DNA from: an uncultured Pseudomonadales bacterium | GTDB taxonomy: Bacteria; Pseudomonadota; Gammaproteobacteria; Pseudomonadales; Azotimanducaceae | DNA length: 64,000 nt | Direction of reading: 5' to 3' | NCBI GenBank assembly: GCA_958296295.1 | Contig: OY282460.1 | Location: 1,240,001 to 1,304,000, forward strand | Shown: positions 7,930 to 19,363 of the stretch, piece by piece | Position numbering within the stretch: position 1 is the first letter of the stretch | Layout: the number at the start of each line of letters is the position of its first letter | The notes under the pieces: model-generated | Database searches by the model: none | What the model was told of the DNA's origin: nothing | The model's input: the letters and a program-made list of their open reading frames with translations, nothing else | Made by a program: the position numbers and the translations under genes

Positions 7930-8847
7930 ATGGCCCGCTACCTGTTGCGGCGGATCGCGTTTTCGCTGGTCACGCTCTGGGCGGTGGTGACGGTGGCGTT
8001 CTTTCTCGTGCGCGCGGCGCCCGGCGGGCCGTTCGACGGCGAGCGGCGTTTGCCGCCATCGGTGGAAGCCAACTTGCGCGCCGCCTACCACTTGGACGAT
8101 CCGCTGCCGCGGCAGTACGGCCGCTACTTGGCGATGCTGGTTGGCGGGGACCTCGGGCCATCGTTCCGCTCGAAGGATTTTTCGGTCAACGAGCTGATTG
8201 GCAGGGGCTTGCCGGTGAGCTTGGTGCTCGGCGGCCTCGCCTTCCTGCTGGCGCTGGCCGCCGGCGTGGGCGCGGGAACGTGGGCCGCCTGCGCGAAGGA
8301 CCGGCCGCGGGATCGGTTGGTGACGATTTGGGCGACTCTCGGCTTGGCTCTGCCGCCGATCATCGTGGCCCCAGCCCTGGTGTTGCTCTTCGCGGTGGGG
8401 CTCGGTTGGCTGCCGGCGGGTGGACACCAAGGCGCCCGGCACTTCGTGCTGCCCGTGGTGGCGTTGGCGCTGCCGCACGCGGCGGCGTTCGCGCGGCTGG
8501 CCCGCGGCGCCGTGATCGAGGTGTTGGCGCGTCCGCATGTGCTCACGGCCCGCGCCAAGGGCTTGCCTGGGCGCCGCATCGTCGTCCGTCATGTGCTGCC
8601 GAGCGCGTTGCTGCCGGTGGTTTCGTTCGCCGGGCCGGCCGCCGCGGCCCTTTTGGCGGGGTCGATGGTCATCGAGCAGGTCTTCTCCTTGCCGGGCCTC
8701 GGCCGGCACTTCGTGCAAGGGGCGCTGAATCGCGATTACACGTTGGTGACCGGCGCCGTGATCGTGTACGCGGCGCTCGTGCTCGGCTTGAACCTGCTGG
8801 CGGACATCTGCCTCGTGCGGTTGGACCGTCGCGCCTCCCATGCGTGA
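7930..8847 (+). CDS. Peptide ABC transporter permease (OppB/DppB type)
   Basis: A 305-residue inner-membrane permease with the family N-terminus MARYLLRRIAFSLVTLW and about six membrane helices. The ATPase-contact EAA loop is near residues 195-225 (ARLARGAVIEVL..HVLTARAKGL). The C-terminal SMVIEQVFSLPGLGRHFVQG is a signature of OppB/DppB proteins. It pairs with the second permease (8840) to form the pore. The start lies 21 bases after the binding-protein stop, and its end overlaps the next gene by 8 bases. Confidence 0.9.
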   Translation: MARYLLRRIAFSLVTLWAVVTVAFFLVRAAPGGPFDGERRLPPSVEANLRAAYHLDDPLPRQYGRYLAMLVGGDLGPSFRSKDFSVNELIGRGLPVSLVLGGLAFLLALAAGVGAGTWAACAKDRPRDRLVTIWATLGLALPPIIVAPALVLLFAVGLGWLPAGGHQGARHFVLPVVALALPHAAAFARLARGAVIEVLARPHVLTARAKGLPGRRIVVRHVLPSALLPVVSFAGPAAAALLAGSMVIEQVFSLPGLGRHFVQGALNRDYTLVTGAVIVYAALVLGLNLLADICLVRLDRRASHA

Positions 8848-9739
8848 CGCCCTGTTCGGCACGGCGCTGGCGCGGTTGTGCTGCGGCGTGCTGCTGTTCG
8901 CCGGAGCCTCGGCTCTGCTTGGGCCGCTGGTCTCGCCGTGGGCGTTCGACGCCGTGGACTGGGACGCGATAGACGCGCCGCCGAGTTGGACGCACTGGTT
9001 CGGCACGGACGGCAGCGGGCGGGATCTGCTCGCCCGCACCTTGTTCGGCACCGGCGTGTCGCTCTTCATCGCGTTCTCGGCCACCGCGGTGAGCTGCCTC
9101 ATCGGCATCCCGTTTGGGCTCGTGGCGGGGTACCTCGGCGGACGCGCCGATCTGGTCATGATGCGCGTGGTGGACGGCTTGTACGCGCTGCCGTTCGTCC
9201 TCTTGGTGATCCTCCTGGTGGCGCTGTTCGGACGCAACATCCACCTCCTGTTCCTCACCCTCGGCGCGGTGTATTGGCTGGACATCGCCCGCATCGTGCG
9301 CGGGCAGACGCTGGTGGTGCGCGGCGAGGCGTTCGTGGACGCGGCGCGGGCGCTCGGCGCGACGCCGCTGCGCATCGGTTTGCGCCACATAGCGCCGAAC
9401 GTGCTTGGGCCGGCGGCGGTCTACATCACCATTGCCGTGCCCGGCGTCATCATCGCCGAGAGTTTCATCAGTTTTCTCGGTCTTGGCGTGCAGGAGCCGC
9501 GCACCAGTCTCGGCATGCTGATCGCGGACGGCGCCCGGGAGATGCGCTCGTCGCCTTGGCAATTGGCGTTCCCCGCGTGCTGGCTTGCGGCGATCTTGTG
9601 CGCGTTCACGATCTTGGGCGATCGCTTGCGCGATGCCGTCGATGTGGTCGGCGGCCGGCGCCGCAGCCACGACGAACGCCGAACCGCCCCCTTCAACCGT
9701 GCTCCACTTCCTCTTCCCCCGGTTCGCGGGGCGCGGTAG
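8840..9739 (+). CDS. Peptide ABC transporter permease (OppC/DppC type)
   Basis: A 299-residue second permease subunit. It shows the N-terminal helix, the periplasmic HWFGTDGSGRDLLAR segment typical of OppC/DppC, and six helices in all. The EAA loop has VRGEAFVDAARALGATPLRIGLRH (outline). IAESFISFLGLGVQEP is followed by LGMLIADG. It overlaps oppB by 8 bases. The two ATP-binding subunits (OppD/OppF) that usually follow are missing; the next gene is an amidohydrolase. The transporter must borrow ATPases encoded elsewhere. Confidence 0.9.
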   Translation: MRDALFGTALARLCCGVLLFAGASALLGPLVSPWAFDAVDWDAIDAPPSWTHWFGTDGSGRDLLARTLFGTGVSLFIAFSATAVSCLIGIPFGLVAGYLGGRADLVMMRVVDGLYALPFVLLVILLVALFGRNIHLLFLTLGAVYWLDIARIVRGQTLVVRGEAFVDAARALGATPLRIGLRHIAPNVLGPAAVYITIAVPGVIIAESFISFLGLGVQEPRTSLGMLIADGAREMRSSPWQLAFPACWLAAILCAFTILGDRLRDAVDVVGGRRRSHDERRTAPFNRAPLPLPPVRGAR

Positions 9740-9771
9740 AGTGCGGCGCATGGCGCACGCTGGCGGAGCCG

Positions 9772-10923
9772 ATGGCCTATATTGAAGATCACGTCGTGCA
9801 TGACGCGGACTCGCACGTGATGGAAGTGCCCGGTTGGCTGGACGAATTCGCTCCGGCCCGGGTGGCCGAGGCGTTCAACGCGCGGTTTGGCGGCAAGCGC
9901 GCGGAGACGCTCGCCCAAACCGTGGAGCGGCACGACGACGCCGCGTTCCGGGCCAACGCCGGCGCCGAGGTCATGGTGCGGAAGAACCACGCGGCGCTTG
10001 GCGCCTTCCGCGCCGCCGATCGGGTTGCCGCCCTCGACCACATCGGGGTCGCCAGCCAGCTCGTGTTCCCCACCTCCGCCAACGTCTGGCTCGAGGAGCT
10101 GGAACATGGCGACGACGGCAACCTGCTTTACGAGACCGCGGCGGCCACCAACCGCGCCCAGGTGGCGTTCTGCTCGGTGGACGGCCGCCTCTTGCCGGTG
10201 GGCTACGTTCCCCTTGCGGACCTCGACCGGGCGCCGCAAGCGGCAGCCCAAGCCATCGCCGAGGGCGTCAAGGCGCTGTTGGTTCCCTGGGCCTGCCCGC
10301 GCGACCACGCGACCAGCCATGTGGCGCTCGACGCGGTGTGGGCGCGGGCCGCGGAGGCCGGGCTGCCGGTGCTCTTCCACGTGGGCGTGGCGGATCGGGT
10401 GCTGCCGCCGGCGCACAAGAACAACGGCTTGCCGCCGGTGCCGGATTTCCACGGCGGCGAGGAGAACTTTCGTTCCATCTCCTACATGGCCATTCCCCAC
10501 GGGCCGATGCAAGCGCTCTCGCTGCTGATTCTGGATGGCGTGCTGGCCCGTTTCGCGGAGTTGAAGATCGGCGTCATCGAGCTTGGCGCGGTGTGGGTGC
10601 CGGGTTTCATGCGCCAGTTGGATGCGGCGTTCGAGGCGTTTGGGCGGCACGAGAAGCGCCTGCGGGCTCTGGATCTGAAGCCGAGCGAATACATGGCGCG
10701 GCAAGTGCGCGTGACGCCTTATCCCACCGAACCGGCCGGTTGGATCGTCGCGCAATCCGCGCCCGAGATATGCATGTTCTCGTCCGACTATCCGCACGTT
10801 GAGGGCGGACGCAATCCCAAGGGACGATTCGACAGGAGCACGGCGGATCTGCCCGAGCCGCACCGCGAGGGTTTCTTCCGCGAGAACTTCGAGGATCTGC
10901 TGGGCGCCGCGATGCCGGCGTGA
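9772..10923 (+). CDS. Amidohydrolase family 2 metal-dependent hydrolase
   Basis: A 383-residue cytosolic protein of the ACMSD/Amidohydro_2 superfamily, which hydrolyses or decarboxylates small substrates using a zinc site. The DADSHVMEVP start (residues 10-19) is the family's D-x-D-x-H. The middle His is in VLFHVGV (near 204), and the late metal or catalytic Asp is in CMFSSDYPHVEGG (near 341). The ATG at 9772 begins just before the first motif. It lies 32 bases after oppC and 50 bases before a luciferase-like oxidoreductase gene. This pairing is common in catabolic clusters, but the substrate is unknown. Confidence 0.75.
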   Translation: MAYIEDHVVHDADSHVMEVPGWLDEFAPARVAEAFNARFGGKRAETLAQTVERHDDAAFRANAGAEVMVRKNHAALGAFRAADRVAALDHIGVASQLVFPTSANVWLEELEHGDDGNLLYETAAATNRAQVAFCSVDGRLLPVGYVPLADLDRAPQAAAQAIAEGVKALLVPWACPRDHATSHVALDAVWARAAEAGLPVLFHVGVADRVLPPAHKNNGLPPVPDFHGGEENFRSISYMAIPHGPMQALSLLILDGVLARFAELKIGVIELGAVWVPGFMRQLDAAFEAFGRHEKRLRALDLKPSEYMARQVRVTPYPTEPAGWIVAQSAPEICMFSSDYPHVEGGRNPKGRFDRSTADLPEPHREGFFRENFEDLLGAAMPA

Positions 10924-10973
10924 AGCGGGCATGGAACAGGCATTGGAAGGAGTGAAGGAGGCATGAGGCGGCT

Positions 10974-11840
10974 ATGAGAATTGGCGTGGTTTTCCCGCAA
11001 ACGGAGATTGGCGCGGATCCGGCGGTGGTCGCCGAGTTCGCCACCACCGCGGAAGCCGTCGGCTACCGCCACTTGGTGGTGTTCGACCATGTGCTGGGCG
11101 CGAGCACCGCCAGCCGGCCGGACTGGCAAGGGCCGTACACGGCGGAAAACATGTTCCACGAACCCTTCGTGCTGTTCGGCTACTTGGCCGGGCTGACCGA
11201 GCGGCTGGAGCTGGTGACCGCCATCGTCATTTTGCCGCAGCGCCAAACCGCGCTGGTTGCCAAGCAGGCGGCGTGCGTGGACGTGCTGGCGGGCGGGCGC
11301 CTGCGGCTCGGCATCGGCACGGGCTGGAACGCGGTGGAATACGAAGCGCTCGGCGAGAACTTCCACAATCGGGGCGCGCGTTCCGAGGAGCAGATCGACG
11401 TGATGCGCAAGCTCTGGGCCAACGAGGCGGTGAGCTACACCGGACGCTGGCACAAGATCACCGACGCCGGCCTCAATCCGCTGCCGCCGCGCCGCCGGAT
11501 TCCGGTCTGGCTGGGCGGCATGGCGCCGCAAGTGATCGAGCGGGTGGGACGCCTTGCCGACGGCTGGTTTCCGTTCTTCAATCCGAATCTCGCCCAGCAG
11601 TTGCAGGCGGTGCGCGCCGCCGCGGAGAAAGCCGGACGGGCCGCCGACGCCATCGGCATCGAGTGCATGGCGCCGATGAACCATGGCAATCCCGGCAAAA
11701 CGCGGGATCAGCTCCAGCGCTTGGCCGAAATGGGCGTCACCCATACCGCCGTGGTCACCATGAACGCCGGCCTCGCGGGCCGGGCGCATTTGGACGCCAT
11801 CAAGCGTTTTTGGGACGTGGCGGGCGACCTCTCGGACTAG
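10974..11840 (+). CDS. Luciferase-like (LLM class) flavin/F420-dependent oxidoreductase
   Basis: A 288-residue TIM-barrel enzyme of the bacterial luciferase superfamily. Features are MRIGVVFPQTEIG, the VVFDHVLG strand (around 36-43), an LVTAIVILPQR strand, LAGGRLRLGIGTGWNAVEY near 105 (typical of the family, with the GTGWN turn), IPVWLGGM near 177, and a C-terminal VTHTAVVTM strand. The family oxidises or hydroxylates small molecules with FMN or F420; the sequence does not show which cofactor. It lies between the amidohydrolase and a TonB receptor on the same strand. Confidence 0.8.
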   Translation: MRIGVVFPQTEIGADPAVVAEFATTAEAVGYRHLVVFDHVLGASTASRPDWQGPYTAENMFHEPFVLFGYLAGLTERLELVTAIVILPQRQTALVAKQAACVDVLAGGRLRLGIGTGWNAVEYEALGENFHNRGARSEEQIDVMRKLWANEAVSYTGRWHKITDAGLNPLPPRRRIPVWLGGMAPQVIERVGRLADGWFPFFNPNLAQQLQAVRAAAEKAGRAADAIGIECMAPMNHGNPGKTRDQLQRLAEMGVTHTAVVTMNAGLAGRAHLDAIKRFWDVAGDLSD

Positions 11841-11862
11841 AGCGGCGGCACGGACTCAAGCC

Positions 11863-14685
<2,823 letters not shown>

Positions 14686-14706
14686 GGTGGGCCGGTCGGC
14701 GAGCGC

Positions 14707-15882
14707 TCACGCAACGGAAGCGGGGCGCGCCGCGGCGCCCAGCGCGCCGCCGCCGTTCCTTGCCGCCGCCTGCCGGGCCAGCGCCCAGTCGATGTGTTCG
14801 CGCACCATGGGCGACGCGTCTGCTCGACGGGTGCGCAGTCCTGCCGCGATCGCGGCGTCCGGCGGGGCGTTGCCGGCCGCCACCGCGAGGTTGCGCACCC
14901 ATTGCGCGTAGTTGACGCGGCGGATGGCCATGCCCTCGGTGCGGGCGAGGAAGGTCGCCTCGTCCCACGCCAGCAGATCCGCCAGCGTCGCGTTGTCCAA
15001 GCCGTGCCGCGGCGCGAAATCGGCCTCCGGCGAGCGGGTGGCGAAGCGGTTCCAGGGACAAACGATCTGGCAGTCGTCGCAGCCGAACACGCGGTTGCCC
15101 ACCGCGGCGCGGAGCTCCACCGGGATGGCGCCCTTGTGCTCGATGGTGAGATACGAGATGCAGCGCCTCGCATCGAGTTTGCCGGGGGCCACGATGGCGT
15201 CTGTCGGGCACACGCTGATGCATGCGCGGCAGGCGCCGCAGCCCGGCGCGTCCGGCGGGCGCGCCGGCGTCACCGGCAAGGGCAGGTTGGTGTAGATCTC
15301 GCCGAGAAAAAACCACGATCCCCGCTCGCCGAGCAGCAGCGTGTTCTTGCCGATCCAGCCAAGGCCGGATTTCTCGCCGAGCGGCTTCTCCAACACCGGC
15401 GCCGAGTCCGTGAAGGCGCGGAAGGCGCCTCCCGCACGCCGTTCGATACGCTTGGCCAAACGCGCCAGCCGGCGGCGCACCGTCTTGTGGTAGTCGCGCC
15501 CGCGGGCGTAACGGGCAACGTAGGCCGTGCCGTCGTTCTCCGGCAGCGCGGTGGGCGGGGGAGGCGGCGCACCCAGGTAGTCCATGCGCGCCGAGATCAC
15601 GCGCACGGTGCCGGGCGTCAACCGCTCCGGCGACAGCCGTTTCTCCACGTTGCGCTCCAGGTAGCCCATGTCGCCGTGCAGCCGCTCCGCCAGCCAGCGC
15701 CGGTAGGCCGGCGCGTAGTCCGAGAGGTCCGTGTCGGCGACGCCCAGGTCCATGAAGCCGAGGTCTCGCGCCCAGCCGGCGATTTCCGCCGCAAGCGCGG
15801 GGTAGTCGATGACCGTGCCGTCCGCCGAACGGGAGGGGGTTGGATTGGGAATTCGCTGTGCCACTGGTATCGCCCTTGGCAC
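14707..15882 (-). CDS. queG: Epoxyqueuosine reductase
   Basis: Last step of queuosine synthesis: cobalamin-dependent reduction of epoxyqueuosine to queuosine in tRNA. The 391 residues show the N-terminal DUF1730-type domain (ISARMDYLG near 96, GRDYH near 126), two [4Fe-4S] motifs (CGACRACISVCP near 217-228 and CDDCQIVCP near 266-274) and the family segment SGLGWIGKNTLL. The C-terminal part contains the HEAT-like VNYAQWVRNLAVAAGN. It is transcribed divergently from nnr, matching the usual gammaproteobacterial order. It is convergent with the TonB receptor gene, with 21 bases between stops. Confidence 0.95.
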   Translation of the reverse strand: MPRAIPVAQRIPNPTPSRSADGTVIDYPALAAEIAGWARDLGFMDLGVADTDLSDYAPAYRRWLAERLHGDMGYLERNVEKRLSPERLTPGTVRVISARMDYLGAPPPPPTALPENDGTAYVARYARGRDYHKTVRRRLARLAKRIERRAGGAFRAFTDSAPVLEKPLGEKSGLGWIGKNTLLLGERGSWFFLGEIYTNLPLPVTPARPPDAPGCGACRACISVCPTDAIVAPGKLDARRCISYLTIEHKGAIPVELRAAVGNRVFGCDDCQIVCPWNRFATRSPEADFAPRHGLDNATLADLLAWDEATFLARTEGMAIRRVNYAQWVRNLAVAAGNAPPDAAIAAGLRTRRADASPMVREHIDWALARQAAARNGGGALGAAARPASVA

Positions 15883-15888
15883 ATCCTA

Positions 15889-15903
15889 GCGCGATGAATC
15901 GCG
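15889..15903. repeat. Single copy of the GCGCGATnAATCGCG palindrome
   Basis: GCGCGATGAATCGCG lies in the 149-base gap between the divergent queG and nnr genes. It is identical to the first unit of the tandem array at 58883-59030. It may be a dispersed palindromic element or a binding site. Its position between two starts would suit either a regulator site or a chance insertion. Confidence 0.5.
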
Positions 15904-16031
15904 TTGTAGTTGCTAGCCGAGCACCTGCCGGGACGCGCCGCTGGCGCCGGTGAAAGCGCAGCGGGTGCGTTTCTGCCCGGTGCCGCGGCAATCCATCGGT
16001 TTCGCCGCCGCAATCGTCTTATAATCGGGCC

Positions 16032-17513
16032 ATGCGCGATTCGACAGGGATTGTCGCGCGGGTCCACACGGGCAGGGAAACCCGGGCCTTCGATCGGCGC
16101 GCCATTGAAGAGTTCTCCATTCCCGGCATCCGCCTGATGCTGCGCGCTGGGCGGGCGGCCTTCGACACGTTGCGCCAGCGCTGGCCGAGCGCGGACGCCG
16201 TCACCGTGGTGTGCGGCGCCGGCAACAACGCCGGCGACGGCTACATCATCGCCGGCTTGGCCGGCGATGCCGGTCTGACCGTTCAGCTCGTCGAGTTGGA
16301 ACCCGCCGCGAAACTCCGCGGCGACGCGCTCACGGCCCGCGGCTTCGCCATCGAACGCTTGGGCGAGCCCAATGGCGACGATTGGCCTATCCGGGGCGAT
16401 GTGGTGGTGGACGCCATGCTGGGGACCGGCGCGAGCGGGCGACTGCGCGAACACTACCAAGCCGCGGTGGAGCGGATCAACGGCGCCGGCAAGCCCGTGC
16501 TGGCGGTGGATGTGCCGACCGGCGTGAACGCCGACACCGGCGCCTTGATCGGCGACCCGCCGGTGCGGGCCGATGTCACGACGACCTTCGTGGCCGGCAA
16601 GCTCGGCCTCGTGACAGGCCCTGCCGTGGACTATGTGGGGGATGTGGTTCTCGACGACCTCGGCATTGGCGCCGCGACCCGCGACGCGCCCGGCGTGGCG
16701 GTTCTGAACGGTGCCGGCTTGGCCGCCTTGGCCCGTCGCCCGAACGCCCACAAAGGCGATTTCGGGCGTCTGCTCATCGTCGGCGGCGAAGTGGACATGG
16801 GCGGCGCGGTGCTCTTGGCCGGCGAGGCGGCGCTGCGCGCCGGCGCCGGCCTCGTCACCATCGCCACCCGGGCCGCGGGTCGTCCGGCGATTCTGGCGCG
16901 CCGGCCGGAACTGATGGTGCGCGCCGCCGAGACGCCGGCCGACATCGCGGATCTGGTCGAACGCGCCACGGCCATCGCCGTTGGCCCGGGACTTGGAACC
17001 AAGGCCTGGGGCCGGGCCCTGCTCTCCCGGTGCCTGGCGGCCGGCAAGCCGCTCGTCGTCGACGCCGACGGGTTGAACATCTTGGCGAACACCGGGACGG
17101 CCCCCAACATGCCAGACTTGCCCGCTGGCACCATCGTCACGCCCCATCCGGGCGAAGCCGGCCGGCTGCTTGGCAAGGACGCCGCTTGGGTGCAAGGGCA
17201 ACGGCCCGAAGTTGCGGCCGAGTTGTCCGGCGGCGGCGTGGTGGCGGTGTTGAAGGGCGCCGGCACGCTGGTGGCTCATGATGGCGCACTGCGCTCCATC
17301 TGCTTGGGCGGAAATCCGGGCATGGCCACCGCCGGCAGCGGCGATGTGCTGAGCGGCGTCTGCGGCGCGCTGTTGGCCCGCGGCTTGGCGCCGGTGGCCG
17401 CCGCGGAACTCGGCGTCTGGCTGCATGCCCGGGCCGGCGACGAAGCCGCCGCGGCGCGGCAGTCGGCTCTGCTCGCCGGCGACATCGCCGACGCGCTGAG
17501 GCTCGCGCCGTGA
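16032..17513 (+). CDS. nnr: Bifunctional NAD(P)H-hydrate repair enzyme
   Basis: A 493-residue fusion of an N-terminal epimerase (YjeF_N, about 10-215) and a C-terminal ADP/ATP-dependent dehydratase (about 225-490). Together they convert damaged R/S NAD(P)HX back to NAD(P)H. Visible signatures are VVCGAGNNAGDGYIIA (58-73), VDAMLGTG, AVDVPTGVNADTG, and in the dehydratase HKGDFGRLLIVGG, VVDADGLN, TPHPGEAGRLLG and NPGMATAGSGDVLSG. It heads the nnr-tsaE-amiB-mutL run; its stop overlaps the tsaE start (GTGA). Confidence 0.95.
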   Translation: MRDSTGIVARVHTGRETRAFDRRAIEEFSIPGIRLMLRAGRAAFDTLRQRWPSADAVTVVCGAGNNAGDGYIIAGLAGDAGLTVQLVELEPAAKLRGDALTARGFAIERLGEPNGDDWPIRGDVVVDAMLGTGASGRLREHYQAAVERINGAGKPVLAVDVPTGVNADTGALIGDPPVRADVTTTFVAGKLGLVTGPAVDYVGDVVLDDLGIGAATRDAPGVAVLNGAGLAALARRPNAHKGDFGRLLIVGGEVDMGGAVLLAGEAALRAGAGLVTIATRAAGRPAILARRPELMVRAAETPADIADLVERATAIAVGPGLGTKAWGRALLSRCLAAGKPLVVDADGLNILANTGTAPNMPDLPAGTIVTPHPGEAGRLLGKDAAWVQGQRPEVAAELSGGGVVAVLKGAGTLVAHDGALRSICLGGNPGMATAGSGDVLSGVCGALLARGLAPVAAAELGVWLHARAGDEAAAARQSALLAGDIADALRLAP

Positions 17514-17941
17514 ACGCGCGCGCCGAAAGCCGCGAACTCCCGGACGAAGAGGCCACGTTGGCGTTCGGCGCGGAATTGGCAAGCCGGGGGCTCGCCAACG
17601 AGCTGGTTTGGCTGCGTGGCGAGCTGGGCGCCGGCAAGACGACTCTGGTGCGCGGCTTTCTGCGCGCCCTTGGCCACCAAGGCACGGTGAAGAGCCCCAC
17701 GTACACGTTGCTGGAGCCCTACGCGGCCGGCAACACTCGCGTGTTGCATTTCGATTTCTACCGTATCGCCGACGCCCGGGAATTGGCCTATATCGGCATT
17801 GACGAGTTGATGGCCGAGGCGGCTGTGAAGCTGGTGGAATGGCCGGAACGGGCTGCCGAAAAACTGCCGCCGCCGGACATCGACGTGCGCCTTTCCGCAT
17901 CGGGAGGAGGCAGACGTGTCGACCTTGTCGACCATCGCTGA
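17510..17941 (+). CDS. tsaE: tRNA threonylcarbamoyladenosine biosynthesis ATPase TsaE
   Basis: A 143-residue P-loop ATPase needed, with TsaB, TsaC and TsaD, to make the t6A37 modification in ANN-decoding tRNAs. Walker A is in LRGELGAGKTTLVRGFL (about 35-51). The family SPTYTL is near 62, FDFYRI near 81 and LVEWPERA near 108. The GTG start at 17510 overlaps the nnr stop by four bases. The C-terminal end overlaps the proposed amiB start by 26 bases. Confidence 0.9.
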   Translation: MNARAESRELPDEEATLAFGAELASRGLANELVWLRGELGAGKTTLVRGFLRALGHQGTVKSPTYTLLEPYAAGNTRVLHFDFYRIADARELAYIGIDELMAEAAVKLVEWPERAAEKLPPPDIDVRLSASGGGRRVDLVDHR

Positions 17942-19340
17942 GGGTGCCGCGTCGCGCGGGGTGGGGCGCCGCGGATGGTGCCCACCATCGCTCCACTCGC
18001 CCGGCATCGCTAGGCGGGCAGGCGTTGCTGTCGGCATGTGTCTGACGTTGCTGGCCGGCGGCGCGACAGCCGCCAACCGGCTGAACGGCATCCGCATGCA
18101 CGACGCGCCCGACCACACCCGCGTGGTGCTTGACACCCGCGCCGCCGCCTCCTACAAGCTGTTCACGATGGAGAGCCCGGCTCGCGTGGTGGTGGATCTG
18201 CAAGACACGAAACCCGCACCGGGCTTTGCCGTGCCCCGTGGCGGCGGCGACGTGGTGCGCCGCATTCGCACCGCCGGGCGCAATCGCACGGGCTACCGTG
18301 TCGTGTTGGATCTGGCCCAGCCGGCACGGCCCAAGCAAATCCTGCTGAAGCCGATAGCGCCCTACGGCCATCGTTTGGTGATCGACCTCTACCCGGCCAC
18401 CGGCGCGCCACCGGAACCGGTGACGCGCCCACCGGACAGCGAACGCCTCGCGGTTGTGGCGGTGGACGCCGGGCACGGCGGCGAGGACCCCGGCGCCATA
18501 GGGCCCGGCAAGGTGCAGGAGAAGCACGTGGTGCTCGCCATCGCCCGGCAAGTGAAACGGTACTTGGACGCCATGCCCGGCATCACCGCTCGGCTCGTGC
18601 GCAGCGGCGACTACTACATCTCGCTGCGCGGCCGCACCCGCATCGCCCGCGAGAAGTTGCGCGCGGACGTGTTCGTTTCCATTCACGCCGACGCCTTCCG
18701 CCTGGCGAGGGTACACGGTGCCTCGGTGTACGCGCTATCCGACCGCGGCGCGACCAGCGAAGAGGCGCGATGGCTTGCCGCCGGGGCGAACCGGGCGGAC
18801 CTGATGGGTGGCGTGGAGGGCCAATCCGTCTCCTTGGACGATAAGGATCCGACTCTGGCGAGCGTGCTGGTCGACATGTCCATGGACGCCAAAATGGAGA
18901 ACAGCCTGGCGCTTGGCGAAGCGGTGCTCGGCGCGCTCAGCGGGACGGTGAAACTGCACAAGCGGCATGTGGAACAGGCGGGATTCGTCGTGCTCAAAGC
19001 GCCGGACGTGCCTTCGATACTGGTGGAGACCGGCTACATCTCCAATCCAGCCGAAGCCCGGCGCCTGGCCACCCCCGCCCACCAGCGCCGCGTGGCCGCC
19101 GCGGTCGCGGCCGGCGTGCAGGCTTATCTGTCGCGGCGCCCGCCGCCGGGCACGATGCTGGCGTCGATGGAAGGTGGCGGCGCGTTGAAATACGTGATCA
19201 AACGCGGCGACACGCTCTCGGAAATCGCCGTGCGCAATCGCGTCTCGCTGCGCAGCCTGCGGGCGTTGAACGGCATCGCCGGCGATCGCATCCGCATCGG
19301 CCAAGTGCTTTTGATCCCGCCGCCGGGCACCGGCAGTTGA
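17916..19340 (+). CDS. amiB: N-acetylmuramoyl-L-alanine amidase AmiB-type, with AMIN and LysM domains
   Basis: A periplasmic zinc amidase that splits daughter-cell septal peptidoglycan. The 474 residues comprise a hydrophobic export signal (about 35-52), an AMIN domain (about 55-160) for septal targeting, and an amidase_3 domain (about 178-405). Zinc ligands are visible as His187 (DAGHGGEDPG), Glu202 (VQEKH), His257 (VSIHADAF) and catalytic Glu371 (LVETGYISNP). A LysM domain follows (about 425-468, YVIKRGDTLSEIA..). The inserted ALSDRGATSEEARWLA helix is the regulatory region of EnvC-type-activated amidases. The GTG at 17916 is the longest start; a start nearer 18036 would also leave a signal peptide. 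Confidence 0.92.
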   Translation: MSTLSTIAEGAASRGVGRRGWCPPSLHSPGIARRAGVAVGMCLTLLAGGATAANRLNGIRMHDAPDHTRVVLDTRAAASYKLFTMESPARVVVDLQDTKPAPGFAVPRGGGDVVRRIRTAGRNRTGYRVVLDLAQPARPKQILLKPIAPYGHRLVIDLYPATGAPPEPVTRPPDSERLAVVAVDAGHGGEDPGAIGPGKVQEKHVVLAIARQVKRYLDAMPGITARLVRSGDYYISLRGRTRIAREKLRADVFVSIHADAFRLARVHGASVYALSDRGATSEEARWLAAGANRADLMGGVEGQSVSLDDKDPTLASVLVDMSMDAKMENSLALGEAVLGALSGTVKLHKRHVEQAGFVVLKAPDVPSILVETGYISNPAEARRLATPAHQRRVAAAVAAGVQAYLSRRPPPGTMLASMEGGGALKYVIKRGDTLSEIAVRNRVSLRSLRALNGIAGDRIRIGQVLLIPPPGTGS

Positions 19341-19363
19341 CGCCGCGGCGAGGCGTTGACAGG

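Noticed and set aside
15618..18716. A 1032-residue open frame on the minus strand
   Set aside because: It overlaps queG, nnr, tsaE and amiB, all with clear family motifs. Long antisense frames are expected at this GC content and its sequence has no recognisable domain.
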